Below, piece by piece: positions 1-8,365 of a stretch of DNA of 49,133 bases (the first letter of the stretch is position 1; each line of letters starts with the position of its first letter). The position numbers and the translations under genes were made by a program. The notes beneath the pieces are model-generated. The model did not search any database. It worked only from the letters and a program-made list of their open reading frames with translations, and was not told the origin of the DNA. Source of the DNA: Mycobacterium montefiorense (GTDB taxonomy: Bacteria; Actinomycetota; Actinomycetes; Mycobacteriales; Mycobacteriaceae); contig NZ_BFCH01000027.1 in assembly GCF_003112775.1 (NCBI RefSeq), positions 20,101-69,233 on the forward strand, written 5' to 3'.

Positions 1-2016
1 CCGATGCCACCACCTGCGCCTGCGCAGGTCCCAACCGAGCGGGGCACCCAGCGCATGCGGATCGCCCCCTCGCGACAACCGACGGCCGAGCGCCCGATCC
101 CACCGATGGCGCCGCCGCCGGTGGGTCCGCCCCCGACGCCGCCCGCGCCATTCGAGTCGCCGCCACCGGCGGAACAGGGAGACGAACAGCCCAAAAGCCG
201 CGGCCTGATCGAGCGGGTGACCGACGCGACACGCAAACTGCGGGCGAGTCGCCCCAGCGTCCGCACCGAAGAGCCCAACACGACCTATCGGCTGCCGCTC
301 AAGGCCGCGGCACGCACGGTCGGCGTCGACGCGTACCGGCTGGGACTCACCGCAGACGGGCGCGAACTACTCAGGGATATCTCGTTCACGGCGCGGCCGG
401 GCACGCTGACCGCGGTCGCCGGCCCGTCGGCCGCCCGCAACTCGACGCTGCTCGGGGTGCTCGCCGGCACCAAGGGACCCAGCACCGGGCTGGTTGCTGT
501 CGACAGCCACGACGTGTACGCCGAACCCGAATCCATGCGCACCCGTATCGGAATCGTGCCGCGAGAGGACCGAATTCACCGCCGGCTGACCGTCGAACAG
601 GCGCTCAGTTACACCGCGGAACTGCGGCTGCCACCAGACACCTCCGGTGAGCACCGGCAGCGAGTGGTCGACCAGGTTCTCGAAGAACTCGAGCTGACTG
701 CGCACCGCAAGACTCGGATCGGCAAACTATCGCCGGAGCTGAGCCGATGCGCATCGGTGGCGATCGAACTAATCACCAGACCCACGCTGCTGGTGGTCGA
801 CGAGCCGAGCGCCGGCCTGGATGCGACGCAGGAAGCGCACGTGATGTCGGTGCTGCGACGCCAGGCCGACCTCGGCTGTGTCGTCGTGCTGGCAACCACA
901 TCGCTGACCCACCTCGACATGTGCGACCAGGTATTGCTGCTCACGCCCGCCGGGACCATGGCCTTCGCCGGAGCTCCCCAGCAGATCGAGTCCGCGATGG
1001 GCACCGCCCACTGGGCGGAAGTTCTCGCGCGGATTAATGCCGATCCCGACGGTGCGCACCGCACGTTCAGCGCCCGGCAACAGGCACAAGGCCCGCCGGA
1101 ACCGTCCGAGCTTTCCGAACCGTGGCCGCCGCCGCTAACGCTCACGATGACCCGGCAAGGCTGGTTGGTGGCGCGTCGGCAAGTACGGCTGCTGGTCGCC
1201 GATCCCGTCTACGCTCTGTTCCTGATCGCGCTGCCGTTTGCATTGGCGGCGTTAACTCTTTTGATTCCAGGTGATTCCGGCCTAGCCCGCCCCGGTGCAC
1301 GCAGCCACAATCCGCACGAAGCCGTCGAGATTCTGGCGGCGCTGAACATCACCGCGGTGATCCTGGGTACCGCGCTGACCGTTCGCGAGCTGGTTGGCGA
1401 GCGACGCGTCTTTCGCCGCGAGCAAGCAGTCGGGCTTTCCACGTCCGCCTATCTGGCGGCCAAGATCCTCGTCTTCAGCGTCGCCGCGGCCATCCTGGCC
1501 GCCATCGCGTTCACCATCGTCATCGCCGACATGGGCAGGCCCGTGCACGGTGCCGTCTTACTAGAGAACGCCACCGCCGAGCTGTATATGAGCGTGGCGC
1601 TGACGGCCATCGTCTCGGCGATCGTCGGACTGGCACTGTCGACGGTGGGCAAGTCGCTGCGAAACGTTGTGCCACTGGTGGTGCCGGTGATCCTGGCGTC
1701 GCTGCTGTTCGCCGGCGGCCTGATCACGCTGGTGGGCACCTGGGGCTACGACCAGATCTCCTGGTTCATCCCGGCGCAGTGGGGCTTCGCGGCCTCAGCC
1801 TCGACCGTCGACCTACACCGGGTCGACACCCAGGCCACCGAGATCTTGACGTGGACCCACTACGCGGGCTGGTGGATGTTCGACATGACCGTGCTCGCCG
1901 TCTTCGGCGCGGCGTGGGCCGGTTTTGTCCGATTCCGGCTTCGGCCGCCCATCCGCGAAATTCGCAAGCGGCCACTACATCGCGAACAGCAGGAAGGCAG
2001 TGACCTTCCTCGGTGA
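1..2016 (+). CDS. Rv1747-like ABC transporter (ATPase domain fused to ABC-2 permease), 5'-partial, with degenerate nucleotide-binding motifs
   Basis: The frame is open at the window edge, so the true N-terminus, possibly with FHA domains as in Rv1747, may lie outside. Numbered from the ATG at 4, residues 1-90 are Pro-rich. Residues about 105-330 form an ABC nucleotide-binding domain, and 395-650 form an ABC-2 type membrane domain with about six hydrophobic segments. Layout and sequence resemble M. tuberculosis Rv1747, an FHA-ABC exporter, as recalled from memory. Most ATPase motifs are damaged: the Walker A is GPSAARNST with Asn146 for the Lys, the Q-loop Gln is Arg187, the signature is LSPEL, and the switch His is Thr299. 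Walker B (TLLVVDEP) and the D-loop remain. It probably cannot hydrolyse ATP alone, so a partner subunit or a non-transport role is possible. The 3' end overlaps the convergent next gene by 42 bp. Confidence 0.85.
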   Translation, partial: PMPPPAPAQVPTERGTQRMRIAPSRQPTAERPIPPMAPPPVGPPPTPPAPFESPPPAEQGDEQPKSRGLIERVTDATRKLRASRPSVRTEEPNTTYRLPLKAAARTVGVDAYRLGLTADGRELLRDISFTARPGTLTAVAGPSAARNSTLLGVLAGTKGPSTGLVAVDSHDVYAEPESMRTRIGIVPREDRIHRRLTVEQALSYTAELRLPPDTSGEHRQRVVDQVLEELELTAHRKTRIGKLSPELSRCASVAIELITRPTLLVVDEPSAGLDATQEAHVMSVLRRQADLGCVVVLATTSLTHLDMCDQVLLLTPAGTMAFAGAPQQIESAMGTAHWAEVLARINADPDGAHRTFSARQQAQGPPEPSELSEPWPPPLTLTMTRQGWLVARRQVRLLVADPVYALFLIALPFALAALTLLIPGDSGLARPGARSHNPHEAVEILAALNITAVILGTALTVRELVGERRVFRREQAVGLSTSAYLAAKILVFSVAAAILAAIAFTIVIADMGRPVHGAVLLENATAELYMSVALTAIVSAIVGLALSTVGKSLRNVVPLVVPVILASLLFAGGLITLVGTWGYDQISWFIPAQWGFAASASTVDLHRVDTQATEILTWTHYAGWWMFDMTVLAVFGAAWAGFVRFRLRPPIREIRKRPLHREQQEGSDLPR

Positions 2017-3105
2017 GAAGTCGTTGTCGCTGACCAACACCACGGATTGACGGCCATCGGCCAACTTCGGTCCCAGCGTTATGCCTTCGATGTTGCCCAG
2101 TGGCGAGAGCCCCGGCATCGTGTTCATGTCGACGGCCAAGGATTTGGCCATCGGCGTCACCGCGACGCCGATGATCGACGGCATGTTCAATACGTTTGTG
2201 GCGGAGCCGATTTCGACACGATAAACCCGGATCTCCGGTGGCACGGCGATGGTCCGTTCCAGTACCAGGAACGCCGTGTCCGACAGCGCGACCAGATCCG
2301 AGACGCCGTTCTCGTCGACGGGCGGTGTGGGCGCGTCCATCGGATACGCGTATTGGGCGGTAGGCGTTCCGGTGGCGACGTCGAATTTGGTGAACCGGGT
2401 CAGGACCCGGTGCCCGTCGCCGGTCTCGGGTCCGTCGTTGTAGCCCGGTTCTTCCATTGCGGCGAACAGTGATTGGCCGTCGGGCGTCAGTGTCACCCCC
2501 TCCAGCGCCCGGTTACTCCGCGGTCCGGTCTGTTGCGCGGACACGGCCAGATTGGGCGGCAAGGTGAACTGGCCCAGATAACCGCCGTCGAGTGCCGCGG
2601 TCCTGATCCACGGGTCCAGCAGCACCGGGCCTTCGGGCAACCGCTCACCCTCTGAACTCCAATAGAGCCGTTGGCGGATGGGATCAAAGGCGATGCCCTC
2701 GGGGTCGGGAGGCACCACCGGTGGCGTGGTGCTCAACATCAATGGCCGAAACGGCTGACCCGACTGGTCCAGAAACGGGTGGATGCCAGTGATGGCGGCA
2801 CGGTTAATTCCCTTGTCCGACAAGGACAATTGCGCGGTGTAGAACCGAGCGGGACTTTTCTCCGAGCGGTCGTCGCTGATCACGTAATAGAGCTGGCGTC
2901 CCGCGTCGTAGCTGATCGCCGACAACCCGCCGACCACCGTGTCCGCGAAGGTGGCGCCAAACGCGAGCTGCGCCTGACCGAGATAAGCCAGCACTGGTCG
3001 CGGCGTGTTCGACGGCGCCGGCGGGGGCGCCGAGTCGCAGCCGGCGAGCAGCCAGCCAAGGCACAGCACCGCCAGCGCCGGCAACCTGCCCAGCGCCGAC
3101 GTCAC
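1975..3105 (-). CDS. esterase-like phytase-family lipoprotein
   Basis: This 376-residue protein starts with a lipoprotein signal peptide. The hydrophobic run ALAVLCLGWLLAGC ends in the lipobox LAGC, followed by a Pro-rich spacer, so it should be a cell-envelope lipoprotein. The rest matches the 'esterase-like activity of phytase' beta-propeller type, with features such as GGLSAISYD, DPEGIAFD, ALEGVTLTPDG and GNIEGITLGPKL spaced along the chain. Substrate and activity are unknown. The GTG start at 3105 is chosen because it forms a GTGA overlap with the stop of the upstream metal-transporter gene and places the signal peptide at the N-terminus. The frame stays open far upstream, but that stretch belongs to the transporter in another frame. 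Confidence 0.8.
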   Translation of the reverse strand: MTSALGRLPALAVLCLGWLLAGCDSAPPPAPSNTPRPVLAYLGQAQLAFGATFADTVVGGLSAISYDAGRQLYYVISDDRSEKSPARFYTAQLSLSDKGINRAAITGIHPFLDQSGQPFRPLMLSTTPPVVPPDPEGIAFDPIRQRLYWSSEGERLPEGPVLLDPWIRTAALDGGYLGQFTLPPNLAVSAQQTGPRSNRALEGVTLTPDGQSLFAAMEEPGYNDGPETGDGHRVLTRFTKFDVATGTPTAQYAYPMDAPTPPVDENGVSDLVALSDTAFLVLERTIAVPPEIRVYRVEIGSATNVLNMPSIIGVAVTPMAKSLAVDMNTMPGLSPLGNIEGITLGPKLADGRQSVVLVSDNDFSPRKVTAFLLFAM

Positions 3106-3824
3106 ATCGCCGCCGCGACGAGCAGACCGAGCAGATAGGTGGCCGCGACGGCGACCCCGCCGAACAACAGCTGCCGGCCCGCGGCCCACCACACCGGTTT
3201 GCGGGTATACCGAGCGGTCAGGCCGCCGGCGATCAGCAGACCGACCCCGCCGCATGCCAGGCCCAGCGCCAGGAATCCATATCCGAGCAGGTAAGGGATC
3301 AAGGGAACGACGGCGCCGATCGCGAACATGAAAAAAGACGCGAACGCGGCCAGCCGCGGCGAGGGCTTCTCGCTGGGATCCAGACCGATCTCCTGCACGA
3401 GATGGAAGTTGACCGCCCGGTTCTCGTCCCGGTGGATCTCGTCGGTCGCCGTCTCGGCCGTCTTTTTGCTCATGCCCATGTCGACGAGCATGTCGACGAG
3501 TTCGGCCCGCTCGGCGCTCGGGTGGCGGCGCAGGGCGCGGCGTTCCACGTGGGCCTCGGAGTCGATCTGCTCGTTCGAAGTGGTCACCGACGAGTATTCG
3601 CCCAGTGCCATGGAGAACGCGCCGGCGAGCAGGCCGGCGATGCCGCTGACCAGGGTGGTGTGGGCGCTTTCGCCGGCGGCCACCCCGGCGATCAGGGCGG
3701 TGTTGCTGACCAGGCCGTCCATGGCGCCGAAGGTGGCAGCTCGCAGCCAGCCTCCGCTGACATCGGGGTGGGTGTGACCGACGTCGTACGCCGGGTTCGG
3801 AGATGAGGTGTCGGGCTGTGACAT
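3102..3824 (-). CDS. VIT1/CCC1-family Fe2+/Mn2+ transporter
   Basis: A 240-residue membrane protein of the VIT1/CCC1 family. The N-terminal segment LRAATFGAMDGLVSNTALIAG and the following GLLAGAFSMALGEYSS are the family signature. A charged cytoplasmic stretch rich in Glu and His follows (residues 80-140, with EAHVERRALRRHP and DEIHRDENRAVNFH), then three hydrophobic helices to the C-terminus. Relatives move ferrous iron or manganese out of the cytosol. The start is set at ATG 3824; an in-frame extension to 3872 is possible but adds a non-conserved stretch. It heads a two-gene unit with the phytase-like lipoprotein through a GTGA overlap, and it is divergent from the acyl-CoA oxidase gene. 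Confidence 0.85.
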   Translation of the reverse strand: MSQPDTSSPNPAYDVGHTHPDVSGGWLRAATFGAMDGLVSNTALIAGVAAGESAHTTLVSGIAGLLAGAFSMALGEYSSVTTSNEQIDSEAHVERRALRRHPSAERAELVDMLVDMGMSKKTAETATDEIHRDENRAVNFHLVQEIGLDPSEKPSPRLAAFASFFMFAIGAVVPLIPYLLGYGFLALGLACGGVGLLIAGGLTARYTRKPVWWAAGRQLLFGGVAVAATYLLGLLVAAAM

Positions 3825-3923
3825 GTCGCCATCTAATCGCGATCCGGTCGCGTGCGCACCGACCTTCCCCACAGCGCCACCACTGGTTATTCCCGCGACG
3901 CGGACGGCAGGTTACCGTCGGGT

Positions 3924-5873
3924 ATGGCGCCTGACACGACGAACACTGCGGAATATCTGCGCAACGCCTTGGACGGGCGTTGGCGCGACGTGAAGAACCG
4001 GATGCGGGCCGCGATGACCGAGGACCTATTCCGCCCGCACTACACCCCGAACACGGTGATCGCACGCACCAAGGTTGCCGAGCAAATGCGGATCATGGCC
4101 GCGTTCGGTGCCGCCGCCGACTCGTTCCGCAAGGAACACGGCGGCACCGGCGACGTGGGCGCGGCGGTCACGATGATCGAGATGCTGGCGATGTCGGATC
4201 TATCGCTGATGGTGAAGGCCGGCGTGCAGTGGGGGCTGTTCGGCGGCGCCGTGGAGAACCTGGGCACCGAGCGCCACCACGAGACCTACGTGCCCAAAAT
4301 CATCAGCCTCGAGTTGCGCGGCTGTTTCGCGATGACCGAAACCGGGCACGGCAGCGACGTCCAGTCGCTGGAGACCACCGCGACCTACGACCCCGAGACC
4401 GAAGAGTTCATCGTCGACTCCCCGACCCCGTCCGCCCGCAAGGACTACATCGGGGGCGCCGCCGAAACCGCAACCATGGCATCGGTTTTCGCACAACTGA
4501 TCACCACCAAAGACGGCAAGCCGGTCAATCACGGCGTGCACTGCGTCTTGGTACCGATCCGCGACGCCGACGGTAACGACCTGCCCGGCGTGACGACGTC
4601 GGACTGCGACTACAAGGGCGGCCTGCCCGGTGTCGACAACGGTCGCATCATGTTCGACCACGTTCGCGTACCGCGCGAAAATCTGCTGAACAAGTACGGT
4701 GACGTCGCAGCCGACGGTAGCTACAGTTCGCCGATCGACAATGCCAACCGCCGGTTCTTCACGATGCTCGGCACCCTGATCCGCGGCCGGGTCACGGTCG
4801 GCGGTAGCGCGGGCAACGCCGCACGCGTCGCGCTGGATATCGCCACTCGATATGCCTTGCAGCGCAGGCAGTTCAGCGCGCCTGATGACGAAGATAGTGA
4901 AGTGCTGATTATGGACTACCTGGTGCATCAGCGGCGGCTGTTCCCGTTGATAGCCAAGTCCTACGCGCTGCAGTTCGCGCAGAATGAGCTGGTGGCCAAG
5001 TGTCACGACCTGCAGACGTCGGACTTCCCCGACGCCGAGGAACAGCGTGAGCTGGAATCACGGGCCGCCGGCCTGAAGGCGGCCAACACCTGGCACGCTT
5101 CGAAGGCCATTCAGGAAGCCCGGGAAGCATGCGGCGGCGCCGGCTACATGGCCGAGAACCGGTTGATCGCACTGCGAGCCGACACCGACGTGTTCACCAC
5201 CTTCGAGGGTGACAATCACGTGCTGACCCAGCTGGTAGCCAAGGAGCTGTTGACCGCCTACGCCGACGACATCAAGAGTATGAGTCCGGTCGACTGGGTA
5301 TGGTTTGCCGCCAACACCGTCGGCGATCGGGTAATGAAACGGACTGCGGCCGAGGCGATTATGCAAAGGATCGTCGACGCCCGTCAGGACAGCGAAGAAG
5401 AGGGCAGCCTGTTCAACCGCGGTACCCAGGTGAACATGTTCGAAGCACGCGAGGAATACCTGCTGTCCTCGGTCGCGCGGCGCCTACAGGGCAAGTCAAA
5501 GGAGATGTCGGCGTTCGACGCATTCAATGCGGTGCAGGACCACGTGCTGCACACCGCCAGCGCGCACATCGACCGGGTCGTGCTGGAAGCGTTCGTCGCC
5601 GGCATCGACGCGTGCGAAAATGCCGAAGCCCGTGAGCTGTTGGAGATCATCTGCGACCTGTACGCGCTGTCGGTGATCGAAGAGGACAAGGCCTGGTACA
5701 TCGAGCACGGATATCTGTCCACCGGGCGGGCTAAGGCGGTCACCCGCGGAATCAACGACCGGTGCCGGGCGCTACGCCCGCACGCCGAGACCCTGGTCGA
5801 CGGCTTCGGCATCCCGGAGCCGTTACGCCACGCCGAGATGCTGCACCCGGAAAATCTGACCGACTCCGACTGA
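3924..5873 (+). CDS. acyl-CoA dehydrogenase/oxidase family protein (ACOX-like)
   Basis: A 649-residue flavoprotein of the acyl-CoA dehydrogenase superfamily, longer than the usual ~390 residues and closer to acyl-CoA oxidases. The mid-domain signature FAMTETGHGSDVQS binds FAD and substrate. The C-terminal catalytic region reads ACGGAGYMAENR, then TTFEGDN, where the Glu fits the catalytic base of this family. A further ~200-residue C-terminal ACOX-type domain follows. The expected reaction is alpha,beta-desaturation of an acyl-CoA, passing electrons either to oxygen or to ETF; sequence alone does not decide. ATG 3924 is chosen because the preceding in-frame codons look non-conserved, although GTG 3852 cannot be excluded. 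It stands alone between divergent and convergent neighbours. Confidence 0.85.
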   Translation: MAPDTTNTAEYLRNALDGRWRDVKNRMRAAMTEDLFRPHYTPNTVIARTKVAEQMRIMAAFGAAADSFRKEHGGTGDVGAAVTMIEMLAMSDLSLMVKAGVQWGLFGGAVENLGTERHHETYVPKIISLELRGCFAMTETGHGSDVQSLETTATYDPETEEFIVDSPTPSARKDYIGGAAETATMASVFAQLITTKDGKPVNHGVHCVLVPIRDADGNDLPGVTTSDCDYKGGLPGVDNGRIMFDHVRVPRENLLNKYGDVAADGSYSSPIDNANRRFFTMLGTLIRGRVTVGGSAGNAARVALDIATRYALQRRQFSAPDDEDSEVLIMDYLVHQRRLFPLIAKSYALQFAQNELVAKCHDLQTSDFPDAEEQRELESRAAGLKAANTWHASKAIQEAREACGGAGYMAENRLIALRADTDVFTTFEGDNHVLTQLVAKELLTAYADDIKSMSPVDWVWFAANTVGDRVMKRTAAEAIMQRIVDARQDSEEEGSLFNRGTQVNMFEAREEYLLSSVARRLQGKSKEMSAFDAFNAVQDHVLHTASAHIDRVVLEAFVAGIDACENAEARELLEIICDLYALSVIEEDKAWYIEHGYLSTGRAKAVTRGINDRCRALRPHAETLVDGFGIPEPLRHAEMLHPENLTDSD

Positions 5874-5891
5874 GACTGAATCGCGGTCGGC

Positions 5892-7400
5892 TCAACCGGC
5901 TCCGACAGCCTGTTGGGCAGAAGTGCTCAACGGTCGGCGTACGTACCTGACCCACGTCAGCACGGCGGCAAAGACGTAGAAGGACAGGAAGATCCAGAAC
6001 GCCGACGTCATGGTGCCGGTGCTGACATAGGACTGCCGCAGTGCCACGTTGATGCCGACGCCACCCAACGACCCAAAGCCGGCGACGAATCCGATGACGA
6101 CACCCGAGATCAGGCGCGACCACTGCCGCTGTTCGGCTTCGCTCATATGCAATGTCTGGCTGCACGTTTCGAAAACCGTCGGGACCATCTTGTAGACCGA
6201 TCCGTTGCCCAGCCCGGCCAAGGTGAACAAGGCGATGAAGCAGGCTACGTAACCGGCCATCGCCGAGCCGCTGACCGGACCCGCGTGCGGATCCTCGAGG
6301 GTGCCAACGGTGATCAACATCGCGGCGGACAGAATCATCGCGACGAAGACCGCGCACGTGACGCGTCCGCCGCCTATCCGGTCGGCCAGCCGGCCGCCGT
6401 ACACGCGGGCCAGCGCGGCGAGCAACGGTCCGATGAAGGCTAATTCGGCGGCGTGCAGCGAGGCCTGGGAGGTGGCTTGTCCGCCGGCCACGAAACTGGT
6501 CTGCAGTACCTGAGCGAATGCGAACGAGAATCCGATGAACGAGCCGAAGGTCCCGAGGTAGAGCAGCGAGAGTAGCCAGGTGTCACGAGTGGAGACCACC
6601 GCGGACAGGATCGAGCGCAGCCGGCTCGGTTCCACTCGGTGCTGGGCGACGTTGTTCATAAAGAAGGTGGCGCCCACGCCCGCGGTGATCAACAAGACCA
6701 GATACAGGCCGCACACCCAGTACGGCTGCCGGTCGCCCGCGATGGCGATAACCACCAGTCCAGCGATTTGAATCATCGGCACCCCGAGATTGCCGATCCC
6801 ACCGGCAATCCCCAGCGCCGCGCCTTTGAGTCGGTGCGGATAGAAAGAGTTGGCGTTGCTCGCCGAGGCCGCGAAGTTACCGCCGCCCATGCCCGACAGC
6901 GCCGCGCACACCAGGTAAGGCCACAGCGGCAGACCCGGATGAGCCAGCAACACCATCGCGCCGATCACCGGAATCACCAGCACGAACGCCGAGAACACCG
7001 CCAGGTTGCGGCCGCCGAATATTGCGGTGGCCACGGCATACGTCGGGCGCAGACACGCCCCGACCAAGGTGGCGGTCATGCCGAGCAGCAGCTTGTCGCC
7101 GGCAGAGAAGCCGTAGACCTCCCTGGGCATGAACAGTGCCATCACCGGCCACAGCGCCCAGATCGCGTAACCGAGATGCACGATGACGGCAGACCAGAAC
7201 AGGTTGCGTCGCGCGATGGCGTTGCCACCCGCCTCCCAGGCCACCAGGTCTTCTGCGTCCCAATGGGACAGGTGACGAGATCTACCCACTCGTTTGACCA
7301 TTCGAAGGATGTTGACTCGCCAATTGACTTGCAGGACGGCTGCTGCCGTCGATGAGGCGCGCGGCAATCCTTCGCCGTGCAGCAGCACCTGCGGTCCCAT
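5892..7400 (-). CDS. narK1: nitrate/nitrite transporter NarK1
   Basis: A 502-residue major-facilitator protein of the nitrate/nitrite porter family with about 12 membrane helices. Both family signatures are visible: a Gly-rich motif GMGGGNFAASASNANSFYP in the first half and GLGNGSVYKMVPTVFETC in the second. The conserved N-terminal block SHWDAEDLVAWEAGGNAIARR is typical of mycobacterial NarK proteins. The start at ATG 7400 is preceded four bases away by the strong ribosome site GAGGAG and gives a length near the 515 residues recalled for M. tuberculosis NarK1. A shorter start at 7301 is possible. Position next to lppP matches Rv2329c-Rv2330c. With the nitrate reductase 1 kb away it would supply nitrate for assimilation or export nitrite. 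Confidence 0.88.
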   Translation of the reverse strand: MGPQVLLHGEGLPRASSTAAAVLQVNWRVNILRMVKRVGRSRHLSHWDAEDLVAWEAGGNAIARRNLFWSAVIVHLGYAIWALWPVMALFMPREVYGFSAGDKLLLGMTATLVGACLRPTYAVATAIFGGRNLAVFSAFVLVIPVIGAMVLLAHPGLPLWPYLVCAALSGMGGGNFAASASNANSFYPHRLKGAALGIAGGIGNLGVPMIQIAGLVVIAIAGDRQPYWVCGLYLVLLITAGVGATFFMNNVAQHRVEPSRLRSILSAVVSTRDTWLLSLLYLGTFGSFIGFSFAFAQVLQTSFVAGGQATSQASLHAAELAFIGPLLAALARVYGGRLADRIGGGRVTCAVFVAMILSAAMLITVGTLEDPHAGPVSGSAMAGYVACFIALFTLAGLGNGSVYKMVPTVFETCSQTLHMSEAEQRQWSRLISGVVIGFVAGFGSLGGVGINVALRQSYVSTGTMTSAFWIFLSFYVFAAVLTWVRYVRRPLSTSAQQAVGAG

Positions 7401-7595
7401 CACTCTCCTCACATCCGGGCGCTACACCGGCCTTCCAGGGTGCCAGGCCGGCAGGCGGGTAGCTGACATTGTCGGCCCGAAATTCCTGGTGAATTCCTGA
7501 AAAAATACTGGATGCATGCTCCGGGCCGGGCACTGCAATCGCTTCGATACCGAGACCGAATACGGCGAAATATCGGAACATTATGTGCGATAAAC

Positions 7596-8078
7596 CTATT
7601 GGTGCGGAATCTTGCCGAGTGCCTGCAGCTTGCCGTCCGGCCCGATCTGGAACTTGACCGTCCCGATTCCCTTGGGACAGCAGGGTTCTTCGTTGCCCAC
7701 CTGCCATTGATACTGCACCGTGACCACATCGTCGCCCGCGGGCAGCACGGTGATGTAGGGCTTGGGTTTTGGCGTCGGCGTGCCCAACGACCGGTTGTGG
7801 TCGAAGAATACGAGCTGCTGGGGAGTCGACTCGCTCGCGATGGTCGGAATCACCTGCACCCAGTACAACCTGCACTTCTTGGCGTGTCCGCGGGCGATCT
7901 CAACCCAGCTCGAGCCCGCAATCTCGACCGGAATCGACGCGATCGCCTGGCGCACCGTGTCGGCGCTCGGCCCGTCGGAATCTTTGCAGGTATCGGCCCG
8001 CGACGCCGCCGGTGTCGGGGGCTTTCCTCCGCAAGCCGCGGCCAACAAAACCAGAAAAATCACAAAGTGACGATGCAC
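7596..8078 (-). CDS. lppP: LppP/LprE-family lipoprotein
   Basis: A 160-residue predicted lipoprotein. The N-terminus MHRHFVIFLVLLAAACGG has a short signal peptide with lipidation Cys in the AAAC context, and the mature part has paired cysteines (CKDS, KKCRLY, EEPCCPKG). The sequence fits the LppP/LprE family, and the position next to narK1 matches M. tuberculosis lppP (Rv2330c). Function is unknown for the family, and it is presumed to sit on the outer face of the membrane. The GTG start at 8078 is preferred because a -10 hexamer ends 6 bases upstream, as in leaderless mycobacterial genes. An ATG at 8080 is out of frame. Confidence 0.8.
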   Translation of the reverse strand: MHRHFVIFLVLLAAACGGKPPTPAASRADTCKDSDGPSADTVRQAIASIPVEIAGSSWVEIARGHAKKCRLYWVQVIPTIASESTPQQLVFFDHNRSLGTPTPKPKPYITVLPAGDDVVTVQYQWQVGNEEPCCPKGIGTVKFQIGPDGKLQALGKIPHQ

Positions 8079-8084
8079 ATTGTG

Positions 8085-8090
8085 AGCTTA
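8085..8090 (-). promoter_or_regulatory. putative -10 element (TAAGCT) for leaderless lppP
   Basis: On the minus strand, TAAGCT fits the mycobacterial TANNNT -10 consensus. It is followed by six bases and then the GTG start of lppP, the spacing expected if transcription begins at the start codon. There is no Shine-Dalgarno sequence between them, which supports a leaderless mRNA. Confidence 0.5.
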
Positions 8091-8268
8091 GCGAAGACTG
8101 TGAATGTCCCATTTGTTTCGTCGGAACACCTGTTCTGATAGGGAATTTCGAAAGACCCGCGGGTAATCTGGCCTCAATCGCAGATCGATGCTGACCTGCG
8201 GTTACACGCTTGGCGACGGGCTTTTCCAGACACTTCACATATCAGTCTGGATCCGGTGAGAGGAAGCC

Positions 8269-8306
8269 GTAAAACGGCCGAAACATCGGACGCCCGACGC
8301 CGAAAC
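8269..8306 (+). promoter_or_regulatory. GlnR-like binding box upstream of nitrate reductase
   Basis: The pattern is GTAAA-n6-GAAAC-n6-CGCCC-n6-GAAAC. The two GAAAC b-sites and the first a-site fit the actinobacterial GlnR consensus gTnAC-n6-GaAAc with its 11-base periodicity; the second a-site is weak. GlnR activates nitrate and ammonium assimilation genes under nitrogen limitation, which suits the reductase that starts 59 bases downstream. A near copy lies at 12622-12659. Confidence 0.6.
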
Positions 8307-8365
8307 ATCCTTGTCGCACGATTTAGCGGATAGACCCTTGCGCGCTCGAAAGGAGGGAAGTAAGC

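Noticed and set aside
3106..4065. Extension of the phytase-like lipoprotein frame to 4065
   Set aside because: It covers the VIT transporter in another frame and part of the divergent gene; the lipoprotein signal peptide and GTGA overlap fix the start at 3105.
4200..5006. 268-codon minus-strand open frame inside the acyl-CoA oxidase gene
   Set aside because: Composition and lack of motifs fit an antisense shadow of the conserved flavoprotein.
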